Assembly: GCF_019112545.1 (NCBI RefSeq) | Contig: NW_025064882.1 | Span: 1 to 59,843, forward strand | Direction of reading: 5' to 3' | DNA length: 59,843 bases | Origin: Guyanagaster necrorhizus | Lineage: Eukaryota > Basidiomycota > Agaricomycetes > Agaricales > Physalacriaceae | Shown: positions 24,721 through 36,862 of the stretch, one piece after another | Numbering within the stretch: position 1 is the stretch's first letter | Layout of the letters: every line of letters begins with the position of its first letter | Position numbers and translations under genes: made by a program | Notes under the pieces: model-generated | What the model saw: the letters and a program-made list of their open reading frames with translations, nothing else | What the model was told of the DNA's origin: nothing | Database searches by the model: none

Positions 24721-26748
24721 CATATGCCCTCTGTAAATACTATTATTTACATGTATTTGAATATCCTTCAAGTTTTTCCAATTACTGAAACACTTAAAGA
24801 ATCACAAAAAACAAAAGCTCAACCACCTGCAGGCCAAACATGAGGAGAGACTCCTAATGAATAGCTAAAACTAGTTAACATGAAATGGCCTTGGTGAAAG
24901 ATCTGGAATGCCAGAATCCAAGAGGAAGCAATCACTATCTTACAAGGGTGGGTTCACTGAACTCAGACTAGAGAAGTAGACAACAGATTAGTAAAGGGGT
25001 TGAAAGAGAGAGAGCAAGAGAAGGCATTTGAGTGGCTGGACAAGCTTTGGGGAACTAAGAGATTCATCTGATAACAGAAAACCTACAGATGAGAACTCAC
25101 CATAAAAGCACAGATACAGACACTCCTGAATTATGCCACTTTTGCTGTTACCACTCTAATTAACAGTGGCTGTACTGGAAGCTCTATCAATTGAACCTTT
25201 GTCAACAGACACCAACTTCCCATTAAAGCCACTGCAGCCCCCATTCTGGTTTATAATGCTGATGGAAATCAAGCAGGGTTGATCACTAAATTTGTGAAGC
25301 TCTGATTATACCTGAATGGGAAGGTGGTCTTTTGAATCAACCAGGGACTTTTTGAACCAACCATCATATTCTTCAGCCTGATGAACTCTTTCAGTGGATG
25401 ATGAACAATATATTCAAAGACCTAATCACCACTAGGAAGATAACAATTTATCTGAATGACATACTGATTATGTCTAAAGATAAAAGGAAACACCAATGGC
25501 TGGTATGACAAGTTCTTGAACTAATGAGGAAATACAAATTATTTCTTAAGACTAAGAAGTGTGAGTTTAAGGTCTAGGAGACTGAATATCTAGGGGTGAT
25601 AATTAGCAAAGAAAGTATATGAATGGATCCCATAAAGATGGCTAGAGTGGTAGAGTGGCCAGAACCAACAAAAAAGAAGGAGCTTCAATCATTTCTTGGA
25701 TTCATCAATTTCTATAAGAGGTTCATCCATGATTACAGTAAGATCATTCAACTGATGACACAGCTTACTGGCAATGCCCTATGAATGTGAGGTATCTCTC
25801 AATCAGTAGCATTTCACAATCTAAAAAAAAGATTGACCAAAGATATTATCCTAGTGATTCTCACTCAGGAAGAGAAATTCCAGATGGAAGCAGATTCAAG
25901 TGAAGAGGCCATCAGCACCATTTTTTCTCAGGAATAGGAGAAAAGATGGTGACTGGTAGTGTTTCTCTCAAAGCCCTGTTGGCCATAGAGAGAAACTACA
26001 AGATCTACAATAAGAAGTTGCTGGCTATTATACTGGCTCTAGTGAAATAGCAATATTATCTGATTGGCATGACACAGATGTTTAAAGTCTGGATAGACCA
26101 TCAGAACCTGCAATACTTCTGATTTTCCCAAAAGTTGAACCAACAACAAGCCTGATGAGTAACTGAACTTGCTAAATATAACTATACATTATATCATAAG
26201 GCAGAAGTAGCCAATAAAAAGGCTGACCATCTAAGTCAATGGGCTGGTCATGATCAAGGGAAGAAGGACAACAAAGAGATGGTAATATTAAAGCTGGAGC
26301 ATTTCTGTGCTATGATAATGCCAACAGAAGAAGTGTATGACAAGATATAAAGCACAACAAGACAACTAAGTCTATAGGATCAAAGGATCATGATATCACT
26401 AAATTACAAAAGAGGTATTACAAAATATGATGATCTGCTCTATTATGACAACTGCATCTACATTTCCCAACAATTGACACTACAAGGAGAAATCATTGTC
26501 ATATCCTATGACCATACAACAGCTGGACACCCAGAGATTTCAAAAATAAAGAAATTGGTGTTAAGGGAATATTGGTGGCCAAAGCTGAAGCAAAACATCA
26601 ACAAGTATATAAAAGGATGTGAGACTTGTCAGCAGACCAAATCCTCCACACAAGCCCAGCTAGCACCACTCCATCCAAACAAAATCCCCATGACACCTTA
26701 GACCCACATCTCTATTGATATGATCACTGGACTCTCTGATTGCAATAG
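24721..26748 (+). pseudogene. A4 pol remnant
   Basis: Segments in order: N-terminal spacer, protease (TLINSGCTGSSIN near 25155), a deletion that fuses the protease tail to mid RT (INQGLFEPTIIFF near 25340), the rest of RT, RNase H (25800-26140), and the integrase zinc domain (26390-26701, an open 103-residue stretch with YDHTTAGHPEI and CETCQQ). It ends in the integrase core at 26748. Stops are frequent before 26150, less so after. Confidence 0.8.
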
Positions 26749-27248
26749 TGTTAGGAATATGCTAATTGAGTGGGCTTGAGTGCATGCACAGAGACTAGCA
26801 GAGTGCATGGGCATCAATGAAGCTATTGGCAATATCACTCTTGAGTCAAAGCCCAAGAATTTGGATGAACAGAACAGAGTTCTATTAGAGAAGCAAAGAG
26901 AAGTATCCTTTAGAGTGGAATCTGACAGATAAGGTAAGAAGGAGTTGAAGCAAGTACAAAGTGTAGATGACTATCCAAGTTGATATTCAAACTGAGTCAT
27001 TATAATAGTTATATATGGCTTTATATACTAATGGTAGCTAATTCCAAGTTAGGTTCTATTGAGTTCTGATATCAATATTTGCTATCAAGTTTGAGGTCTA
27101 GATATTACAATGTGAAATATGAATGTGAAATGATAATAGTGAAAATAAAATTAATAGATAATAGGGAGTGGCCAGAGTCCAGTGGGTTTCCATGATTGAA
27201 TTCATGGTTGGTTGAGGTGACACAGAGGCCAGTGGCATATGCATAACA
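26749..27248 (-). repeat. B3 3' LTR (Gy-B)
   Basis: This is a full 500-bp LTR on minus with TATA box and AGTTTGAATAT start motif. The PPT follows on its right (27249-27260, pyrimidine-rich on plus). An open frame through it (27105-27293) is not a gene. Confidence 0.88.
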
Positions 27249-27378
27249 GTATCCTCCTATTAGTGTTCTTGCCCTCAAGAGTGCAGATTCCAATGGCCAG
27301 TATGTCTACATAGAAGATTGTTGGTGGCCATGGGAATTTTTTGCAACTTGGTCAGATACCACCATCATCACTCTAACT

Positions 27379-28471
27379 ATATTGCCTTCTGCCATATATC
27401 ATTGCTTATATACTTCCAAGCTTTTAGTGAGGGAACCCATCTCCAATGGCCCTGAAGAGGCTAAGGAATTATTTTATCTGAAATGGCAGATCACAGAGGA
27501 AGAGTACATGGAGACTATAGAAGTCCACTTGGAGTGGAAAAGAGAGCAGAAGAGAGAGGAGAAGGTCCAGGTGGACTGTGTGGCCTGAGAGACATAGAGA
27601 AGAAAGCAGCAAGAGGGGTTGAAGAAGAAGAGAGAGGAGGTTCAGTGAATAGTAAAGAGGCAGGCAAAGGAAGTGGAGGAGGTATTGAGAGAGGTAGCTT
27701 ACAGGGAGGCTGAGGAGAGAGAGACTTTAGAGGTAGAACAGGAGAGGATGGTTATGGAGGATGTGTTGCAAATGACCCCCATGAACACTGTTGATTTTCA
27801 GCTACATCAAGTGTTGGCAGAACAGTTTGGTCCTGGCCTTGATCTTCATTTTAAGAAGATGACTGATTATATGTCTTCAGAGTCTGATGATGAGCCAGAC
27901 AAGAGGACTGAAAGAGATAATGAGTTGAAAGAATCTAAGGGGACTCTGGAGAGAAGAAAGAGGGTGCAAGAGGAAAAGAGAAGGGCAGCAGGTCTGGCAG
28001 AGAAGAGCCATAAATACAAGTTCAGATCAAGGAGCATAGTGGATGGTAGTGGGACAGAGATGGTCACTAGTCTCAAAAAGCAGATGAAGTTGGAAGTGGC
28101 AGAGCTGGTGGAGGGTGAAGAGTTGTTGGATAGTAAAAGTAAGTGTCTTAGTTTTCTTGCATGGTTTGACTTAGCTTTTGCTTTTAGAAAGTTGTGTGCA
28201 CTGTTGTCAAGATAGTGCATAGTGTTATATGTGACTAGTAACCAAAGGTGCCAGTCAAAGACAGACTTGCACTCACTGCAAGATCAAGAAAACTGCTTGT
28301 TCATTCAATAAGAGTGTCACTGCAAGTGAGGTGATCAGCAGTGTAGAGATCTCTACTAGCCTCCATCAAGTTTCAAGATTAATTCACAAGTTGATGCATC
28401 ATGTAAATGAGTTGGTGAAAGAGCTGGCAGATATCTGTAGTATAGTAACAGATCTCCAGGATGACTATAAA
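27379..28471 (+). pseudogene. Antisense accessory gene of Gy-B (copy in B3), with intron
   Basis: Exon 1 (27379-28138) stays in one frame for its whole length, with the start ATG changed to ATA and three stops at former Trp or Gln codons. It reads GPEEAKELFYLKWQ, a long charged coiled coil (VEEVLREVAYREAEERE), an acidic SSESDDEP stretch and a basic KYKFRSRS motif. The intron is 28139-28187 (GTAAGT...TTTTAG, 49 nt, phase 1). Exon 2 gives a Cys cluster (SCVHCCQDSA, then TCTHCKIKKTACSFNKS) and an amphipathic helix. A deletion at about 28471 removes the C-terminus. A DNA- or RNA-binding role is suggested only by the Cys and basic motifs. Confidence 0.75.
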
Positions 28472-31260
28472 ATTCTTCAATAAATTTATCAGCAGAGAAC
28501 TTAAAGACTGATAACCAAGCAAATTCTTCATTGGTACCTTTGTAGCCTAGCCACTGGATCTTGTACAGCAGTGGACAGTGGAACTGGCAGTTCAGTTTAG
28601 AGTCAAAGATTTAGGCTATTTCAAAATGTTTTTCTCCATTGACTTTAACTAGAGGTGGCAGTCATTAGATTTGATTAAGAATAGTGTTTTCTTCTATGGG
28701 TTCTAATTGTGACACTTGAAAGACCAGGTGAATGGACCAGAGATCTGGTGGATGCCTCAGAGTAAAGGAGTGGGAATCAGGTTGAGCTATGATTTCAAAG
28801 GAACCAAGATATTTCTCTAAGAATTTTCTGATCAGATGAGTAGTTTTGATATATTTGGCACTGAGGTAGACCTTATCACCTATTGTAAATAAGGGTGCTA
28901 GAATCCAATGCTTGTCTGCTTGAGCCTTGTAATGAGACTGAGCTTTAAAAATTTCATCCTTCAGTATTTAATAGAGTTCATCAAGGTTGACTGCAAAGTC
29001 TTAGATCTGAGCAGAGGCAATGTCTCTTTCAGGGTCAATAATGATGTTGGAGTAGTAACTCTTGTTAGTGAAAAATAGAGAGATTCCAGTGGACACATTA
29101 GGGGCATTGTTGTAGATAAACTCAGCAATGGGTAGAAAAGTGTCTCAGTTGTCCTGTTGGTAGGAGCAGTAGATGTAGATGTACTGTTCTAGAGTTTGGT
29201 TTGCTCATTCAGTTTATTCATCAGCCTCTGAATAGTACCCAGAAGTAAGGTGGAGTTCTATATCAAGAGCTATGGCTAAAGTGCAAGTAAATTAGGCAAC
29301 AAATTCAGAGCTATGATCTGAGGTGATATGCTTAGGTACTCCATGTTTGGAGAACATATAGATAAGAAAAGGTTGGATGAGCTCCATAGTGTTAATAGTG
29401 TCATATGTGGAGATGAAGATGGCTTGCTTACTAGCTTGGTCTATGACTACCAAGATAGTGGTAAATCTGTTAGAGTCTAGTAGCTGTTCAATGAAATCAA
29501 TGGAAATGAAATTCTATGACTGTTTGGAAACTGATAGAGGTTTGAGTAACCCATAGGGGCAGTGTCTAAGTGTCTTATTGTGCCTACAAACTGTGCAGAA
29601 CTTAACGTAGTGTCAAATATATTCATGCATCTTTGGCCAGATGTAGTCCTGTTGGACTAGCTCTAATATCCAGTTTTGACCAAAGTGACCTGCCAAGATG
29701 TGATTATGATTGTTCTGAAGTATATGAAGATGGAGATCATTAGAGTCTGAGACATAGATGTGGCCTTTAAAGCAGAGAATATTAGATTTGTCAATAGACC
29801 ACTGAGAGAGGGAGGATTCAGAAGTGGCCTTAGCCTAGTAGAGGCTATTGGAGCATGTAGGATCAAATAATTATACTTATTTGATATTAGTGTAAAGTTT
29901 GTCAATATTTCTGATGGCACTAGCCCATAGGGTAGGGCTTTCAAGATAAGTTGCACAGAGTGATGCAGAGAGTTGTTCTTGTGTGAACACAGATCAGAAA
30001 TTATGGGGGTTGACTTAGGTATATTGACTATCTCTCTCTTTAGAGTAGACATCCCATTGTCTAGTGAGTGCATCCAATTTCCCTCCAAGTTTTTCAGAGC
30101 AGAACTGAATTACTAGATTGAACTGGGATAGGTATTCAGACCAGCAGATCTATTGGCAGGTTAGAATCTTAGTGGTGATGAAGTATTTAAGGTTCTTGTG
30201 GTCTATTATAATGTCAATAGAGTCCATGAAGCCTTCAAGATAGTGCTGCCAATATTTAAAGGCTTCAAAAATGGCTAGAAGCTCTTTATTATAGGTGTCA
30301 TAGTTGAGCTTGGTATTGTGGAGGCTCCAGGAGTGGAAAGCAATAGAGTGAATTTTGCCATCTTCAAGATAGATGAAGAGGATAACTGCAATGGCATAAT
30401 TGGAGACATCGGTTTCTACTACTATCTTTTAATTGGAGACTCAGTGAATGAGAATGAAGGTATGTGTAAAGGCCTGTTTCAACTCTTTGAAGGTTGCTAA
30501 GCATTTGTCATCAAATTTCCATAGAGTTTCCTTGTGGATGAGTTATGTAAGAGGAAGAATGATATTATTATATTTATGTATGAAGTAATGGTAGAAGTTG
30601 GTGAAGCCAAGAAAAGATTGGATGTCCTTGATCTTTCACAGCACCAGCCAGTCAACAATGGCTTTGACTTTTTCTTCAGACATGTGAAGTCCTTTAGATG
30701 ATAGAATATAGCCTAGATATTCTATGGAATCCCAGTTGAATTCACATTTGAAACTTTTGCAGTAGAGTCCATTAGCTCTAAGTCTGCATAGGACCTCACA
30801 AACATGTTTCTGATGATCTTTCAGATTATTGAAATATATGAGGATGTCATCAAGGTAGACTACTACTGATATGTCGAGCATGTCTAAGAATATATCATTT
30901 ACAAATCATTGGAATGCCACTGGAGCATTTATGAGGCCAAAAGGCATGACATGCTATTCGAAGGAATCATAACAGATCTGGAAGGCTGTTTTTCATTCAT
31001 CTCTTTTGGCTATGTGAACAAGATAGTAGACATGTCACAGGTTGAGCTGGGTGTAGATGTGTGCAGAGTGGGCTGGGTTGAGGAGGTCAGAAATAAGGGG
31101 AAGAGGGTAGCAATCCTTCTTGGAGATTTTGTTTAGGCTGTAGTAGTCAACACAGAGTCAGAGTTCACCAGTCTTCTTCTTGACAAATAGGACTGAAGCC
31201 CTATGTGGAGAGTGGAATAGAGTAATAAACTCATTGCACAGATTATCATCAATAAACTCT
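28472..31260 (-). pseudogene. B3 pol remnant: RT, RNase H, integrase, chromodomain
   Basis: Read on minus: RT (31260-30560) with VVYLDDILIYF near 30870, so the catalytic YLDD is kept; RNase H (30560-30090); the integrase zinc domain; the core with SIDFIE near 29496 (first Asp kept) and a SDH-type second Asp near 29330; then the chromodomain (28660-28480). Stops occur every few hundred bases, so this copy is inactive. Confidence 0.85.
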
Positions 31261-32276
31261 CATAGAGCCTTGAGTTCAGATTCTGAGAGAGAATAAATGA
31301 GTCTAAGTAGTGGAGATGTTTCTTTCTCAAGATTGATTTTGAGATCATATGACCTGTGTTCAGATAGCTTTTCAGAGAGGGTATCACTGAAGATGTCTGC
31401 AAAATCATAATACTCTACTAGCACTGATGAAAGATCTGTTGGTTCTATGGATGTGGCTTTAGTTTCAATATTAGATAAGGAAGGCTGCAGTGTGAACTTC
31501 TGAGCACCTTCTGCACTGGCTTGGATGAATGCAGCAGCAGATATAATGGAGATCTTTGAGTGTGCTTTCATAGTAAAGAATTCTGAGGGAGGATAGGAAT
31601 AGATAGATTCATATGGGAACAGAGTCCATCTGCTATCTGAAAGGGATTTGAAATGGGATGAAGCTCCAGAGGTTGAACTGATAGAGTCTGATGGGCACAG
31701 AAGTTCTGGAGTTAAGCTGGAGGGCTTGGAAAGAGGTGGACTGTTGTTCTGTGAGCATGGAAGTCCCTGGGATACAGTGGAGGCCATGAAATTGGTTGGA
31801 GTGAGATCCTGATAGCTTGAGCAAAAAGTGATACTGTTCTCAGTCCAGTCAATCAGTGGATTGTAGTGAGAGAGCCAGTTGTATCCTAGGACAAGATTGC
31901 AAGATGAATTCAGAGGAGTGACATAGAAGTTGATGGAGAAGGTGTCTCCAGATGGAAAATGGATGGGAATGGTTGTGATTTGAGATATACAGCTCCCAAT
32001 GGAGCCATCAAATAATTGAAGTTGCACACTAGAGATGGTTTTAATGAGGATTTCATTGGCAGCTATATATTTAGTGTCAACAAAGCAGTGGCTAGAACCA
32101 GAATCAATAAGAGCAAGAAAACATAGAATGATATAAGTTGGGAAGCCATCAGATTCTGTGATAGTTGGTAACTCTGCTGAAAAGAAGATGTGGAAGGAGT
32201 GATTGGAAAGGAATATTGCATTGAGGATGTTGATCTCTGATGTGCAAATAGAGTCAATGCAACTCTGAACTTGCAT
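31260..32276 (-). pseudogene. B3 protease and linker, uninterrupted 338 codons
   Basis: This is the longest open stretch of Gy-B in the window. It contains an aspartic protease domain: ALIDSGSSHCFVDTKYIAAN (active-site DSG), a GYNWLSHYNPLIDW motif with flap-like sequence before it, then a Ser-rich linker (LSKPSSLTPELL) and the lead-in to RT (DFADIFSDTLSEKLSEHRSY). It is flanked by stop-ridden gag and RT on the same strand, so it is a surviving segment rather than a separate gene. Confidence 0.8.
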
Positions 32277-33615
32277 GAAGGAAATAGGGTTGCTTCCTAG
32301 TTTTCCAACTCTATTAGAGCCAGCTCCACAGGAGCAGTGTCAACTTCAGCTGCATAACCCTTAGCAGAGGCCACTGCATTCCACTTGTTGCAGTTTTTGG
32401 TCTTGTGTTTAGCTCCACAGAACATGCTAAGGTTGTTCTGGTGCTGGTGGTCTTTTTCTTCCTGAGTAAGATGACCATCCTTGCCTAGCTTGTTGGCATA
32501 GAGCTTAGGAGTGGTAGATTTCAGTGTGAAGCTGAAGTCTGAGGAAGAAGAGTTAAACCCTTTGGATTTGAGGTTAGAGGATTGGTTGGAGGCCTTATTG
32601 TCTTAGTTTTCACAGGCAATTTCAGTCTTCTAAGTCCAGTAGAGAGCATCAAGTTCTTAGGCAAGAAAGCACATATCACAAAGGTTATTTGGCTTCTCAT
32701 GGTGTGCCATGTCATTCTTGATATAGGTGCAGAGGCTATGGTAGAAGATATAGCAGAGGAAGTTATCTTCATACCCAATTTATGAGGCATACTAGTTGAA
32801 TTAGACCATATACTTCATGATCTGATCTCTATCACACATCTGAAGATGTTCTAATGCATCTTCAGCATCTCCAATAGCATCAAAGGGGCCAAAGTTGCTA
32901 TAAAGCTCATCTAAGAAAGCCACATAGAAGAATTGCCAGGCTGGTAGATTCTGCAGATTAGAGTTAAGAATGTCTGGTTCAAACTAGTTGAGTGTAGTGC
33001 CAGCCAGAAAGGAAATGACATAGTTGACTTTGCTAGCATCTGTTGCAAATGTGGCAAGTCTGTCATTGAAGTTTAACTGAAGGGAGAGACTCTTTGTAAC
33101 AGGTTCATGAATTCTAAGAACATGTCCTGCTAGTTTAGATTGTTATTTCCTGCAAGGCCATCAGGGCTGCCTAGGCCATTGGGACTGTCTGGTCCTCCTG
33201 GTCCACCTGGTTCCTGTCAGATAGGAGTATGGGTGAAGATGTCTTTACCTCTGCTCTTCAAGTCTGGGCTGTCTGAATTCCCATGCATGTTGTCCAGAGA
33301 TAAGGAGTCTGTTGGAGAGTCCATTCAGATGCCATACATCAGGCTGGCCTATTGGGCTTCATTGGTTGGGATGCTGGTAGCATCAAAAGGGTTAGAGGAA
33401 TTGTCATAATTAGGTTGATGGGCAGTGAAGCTAGAGTGATTGTAGGTTTTCCTATAGGAAGGTTGTCCTCTGCTAGAGACTGATCTGAAAAGGTCTGGTT
33501 GTTCCTTTGAGGCAGAGGCTGAGATGTCTTCTATAGAAAACATGTTAGGATGAGTAGGCTGGGTTCATTCAAGATCAGTTTCTGTGGGTTGGGTAAATGT
33601 GGTAGACATGATAAA
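32277..33615 (-). pseudogene. B3 gag remnant
   Basis: The minus strand reads the N-terminal region (MFSIEDISASASKEQ near 33543), a Gly/Pro/Asn-rich part, the capsid-like domain (33100-32800) and the zinc knuckle (near 32420). A gap in the capsid removes some codons near 33090. Order and orientation are normal, in contrast to B1. Confidence 0.75.
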
Positions 33616-33649
33616 AATTTTCAACTCAAGGGTCTGAGTTCAAATATAC

Positions 33650-33808
33650 TGTTAGGAACATACCAATCAAGTGAGCTTGAGTGCACACATAGAGACCAAT
33701 GGAGTGTGTGGGCATCAATGAAGCTATTGGCAATATCACCCTTGAGTTGGAGCCTAAGAATTTGAATGAATAGAACAGAGTTCCATCAGAGAAGCAAAGA
33801 GGAGTATC
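33650..33808 (-). repeat. B3 5' LTR, inner 159 bp
   Basis: This starts with TGTTAGGAACAT on plus (the LTR 3' end on minus) beside the PBS, and breaks at gaggagtatc where B4 begins. The remainder should lie to the right of B4 outside the window. Confidence 0.8.
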
Positions 33809-34301
33809 TGTTACATGCATGCTGCTGGCCTCTATGTCACTTCAACCAATCATAAATTCAATCACACTACCCACTGGACTCCAGCTGCTTCCCATTACCT
33901 ACTAATTTTATTTCATCATTATCATTTCATATTTGTATTTCACATTGTAATATCTAGACTCTGAACTTGGTAGTGAGTATTGACATTGGAACTCAATAGA
34001 ATCTGACTTGGAATTAGCTACTATTAGTATATAAAGCCATATATATCATTATAACTACTCAGTTCAAATATCAATTTGGATAGCCATTCACACTTTGTGC
34101 TCACTTCAACTCCTCTCTATCTTGTCCAACAGACTCTGCTCTGAAGGATACCCTTTACTCCACCAACAGAACTCTATTCTGTCCATCCAAATCCTTGGGT
34201 CTGACTTAAGGGGGACATTGCCAATAGCTTCATTGATACCCATACACTCCACCAGTCTCTGCACATGCACTCAAGTCCAACCAATTGGCATGTTCCTAAC
34301 A
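33809..34301 (+). repeat. B4 5' LTR (Gy-B)
   Basis: This 493-bp LTR runs TGTTACATGCATGCTG to TGTTCCTAACA. TATATAAA is at 34028-34035 and AGTTCAAATAT, the presumed 5' end of the RNA, at 34061-34071. The PBS just outside the LTR (34304-34314, ATATTTGAACT) is its exact 11-nt reverse complement. Confidence 0.88.
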
Positions 34302-34303
34302 GT

Positions 34304-34314
34304 ATATTTGAACT
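34304..34314 (+). promoter_or_regulatory. B4 primer binding site (self-priming type)
   Basis: ATATTTGAACT starts two bases after the LTR and is the exact reverse complement of 34061-34071 in the same LTR, 33 nt downstream of TATATAAA. No tRNA-type TGG start is present. This is the layout known from Tf1, where the RNA 5' end folds back as primer. Confidence 0.7.
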
Positions 34315-35810
34315 CAAACTCTTAAGTCAAAACTTTTATCATATCCACCACATTTACCCAACCCACAGAAGTCAATCCTGAACAAACTCAGCCTATCCAT
34401 CACAACATGTTTTCTATGAAAGACATCCCATCATCTGCCTCAAAGGAACAACTAGACCTTTTTAGATCAGCCTCCAGTAGAGAACAATCTTCTCATAGAA
34501 AAACCTACACCCACTTCAGCTTCACTGTCTACCAACCTAATTACAATAACTCCTCTAACTCTTTTGATGCTACCAGCATCTCAACCAATAGAGCACAATG
34601 GGCCAGCCTGATATACAGCATCTGAACTGACATCCTGACAGAATCCTTACCTCTGGGCAATGTACATAGAAATTCAGATAGCTCAGACTCAGAGGGTAGA
34701 AATGAAGACACCTCTACTCATACTCCCATCTGATGGAAACTAGGTGGTAACCCACTAAACCCTTTTCTAAGAGGTCTGAGAGGTCCAGATGGTCTCAATG
34801 GCCTCAGCAGCTCTGATGGCCCTGCAGAAAACAACAACCCAAATCAGCAGGACATGTTTCTAGAATTCATGAATCTGTTATGAGGAGTCTCTGCTTTCCT
34901 CAATAACCCTAAGACAGCCACCATTCACACCAAAGTCAAGGAACCAGAATCATTTGATGGCTCTGACTCTTGCAAACTGAAGGCTTTCATCATCTCCTTT
35001 CAGTTAAACTTCAATGACAGACCTATCATATTCATAATGAATGCTAGCAAGATCAACTATGCTATTTCCTTTTTGGCCAGCACCACACTTAACTGGTTTG
35101 AATCAGACATTCTTAATCTCAACCAGCAGAATCTGCTAGCTTGGCAATTCTCCTATGCAGCTTTCTTGGATGAGCTTTATAGCAACTTCAGCCCCTTTGA
35201 CACTATCAGAGATGCTGAGGATGCATTAGAATACCTCTGAATGTGTGACAGAGACCAGATCATGAAGTACATGATCCAATTTAACTAATATGCCTTATAA
35301 ATCAGGTATGAAGACAACTCTCTCTACCATGTCTTCTACTATGGTCTCTGTACCTGCATAAAGAATGACATGGCTCACCATGGGAAGCTCAGCAACCTCT
35401 ATGACATGCATCTTCTCACTCAAGAACTTGATGCCCATTACTAGACTCAGAAGACTAAAATTGCCTGAGAAAACTGAGACAATAAAGTCTCTAACTAATT
35501 CTCCAATCCCAAATCTAAGGGATCCAACTCTTTTCTGGACTCCAGCTCCACACTGAAATCCACCACTACTAAGCCTTATGCTGACAAGCTAGGCAAAGAT
35601 GGCTATTTGACCCAGGAAGAAAAAGACCATCAGTGCCAGAACAATCTCTGTATGTTCTGTGGAGTCAAACACAAGACTGAGGATTGCAACAAGTGAAAGG
35701 CAGCAGCTTCTACCAAGAGTTATGCAGCTGAAATAGACATCATTCTTGAGAAACTGGCTCCAACTGAGTTGGAAAACTAGCAAGCAACCCTGTTCTCTCC
35801 ATGTGAGTTC
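34315..35810 (+). pseudogene. B4 gag remnant
   Basis: This follows B5 Gag: MFSMKDIPSSASKEQ near 34407, the Gly/Asn-rich part, the capsid-like domain (MNASKINYAISFLASTTLNW near 35037, FLDELYSNFSPFD) and the zinc knuckle (CMFCGVKHKTEDC near 35650). Stops and frameshifts break it into pieces. Start ATG decayed to ATA. Confidence 0.8.
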
Positions 35811-36862
35811 AGGGTTGCATTGACTCTATTTACACACTGGAGATCATCACTCTCAATGCAACATCCCTTTCCAATCGCTCCTTCCACATTCCTCTCTCAG
35901 CAGAATTACCAACTACTATGGAACCCAATAGTTCCTCAACTTATATCATTCTGTGCTTTCTTGCTCTTATTAATTCTGGTTCTAGTCATTACTTTATTGA
36001 CACTAAGTATGTAGCTACCAATGATATTCCTGTTAAAACCATCCCCAGTGTGCAACTCTGATTATTTGATGGTTCCATCAACAACTGCATATCTCAAACT
36101 GCAACTATTCCTATCTATTTCCCTTCTGGGGACACCTTTCCCATTGACTTCTATGTCACTTGTCTGAATTCATCTTGCAATCTTATCCTAGGATACAACT
36201 GGCTCTCCTGCTACAATCCACTGATTGACTGAGCTGAGAACAGTATCACTTTCTGCTCAAGCTACCAGGATCCCATTTCAATCAATTCTGCAGCCTTCAC
36301 TATATCTCTAGGACTTCTATGCCCAAAGGACAACAGTCCATCTCTCTCCAAGCCTTCCAGCTCAATTTCAGGACTTCTATGCCCATCAGACTCCATTAGT
36401 CTAACCTCTGGGGCTTCATTCTATTCCAAATCCTCTGTGGATAGCTAACAGGCTCAGTTCCCATATAAACCTATCTATTCCTATCTCTCTTCAGAGTCTT
36501 TTACTATGAAGCACACTCAAAGATCTCTATCATATCTGCTGCTGTATTTGTCTGAGCCAGTGCAGAAGAAGGTGCTCAGCAGTTCACACTGCAGCCTTTC
36601 TTGCCTAATATTGGAGCCAAAGCTGCATCTACAGAACTGGCAGATCTTTTATCAGTGCTAGTAGAGTATTACAATTTTGCAGATGTTTTTAGTGATACTC
36701 TCTCTGAAAAACTACTCAAACACAGGCCATACAACCTCAAAATCAATCTTGAGAAAGAAACATTTCTACTGCTTGAACTCATTTATTCTCTTTCAGAATC
36801 TGAACTCAAGACCCTATGAGAGTTTATTGATGATAACCTGTGCAATGGGTTCATTACCCTAT
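35811..36862 (+). pseudogene. B4 protease and linker remnant
   Basis: Aspartic protease region with the LINSGS-type active site decayed (Asp to Asn) near 35970, LGYNWLSCYNPLID near 36190, the Ser-rich linker, then the RT lead-in (MPNIGAKAASTELADLLSV at 36601) to DDNLCNGFITL where Rep-D is inserted. Confidence 0.8.

Larger units (their letters stand above)
21017..26748 (+). mobile_element. A4: Gy-A element, 5' part
   Basis: LTR 21017-21466, PBS, ORF1, gag and pol as far as the integrase core (SIDMITGLSDCNS at 26748), where B3 interrupts it. The rest would lie outside the window. It sits in A3 gag. It is more diverged from A5 than A1 or A2 and its LTR defines a subtype. An internal deletion removes the end of protease and the first part of RT (near 25320). 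Confidence 0.85.
26749..33808 (-). mobile_element. B3: Gy-B element with all domains, 5' LTR cut
   Basis: On the minus strand: 3' LTR 26749-27248, PPT, accessory gene on plus (27379-28471), chromodomain, integrase, RNase H, RT, protease, gag, PBS (near 33637-33647) and the last 159 bp of the 5' LTR (33650-33808). B4 inserted into that LTR. It lies in A4 integrase. This is the best copy for reading Gy-B gene order after B5, with many stops but few large deletions. Confidence 0.88.
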
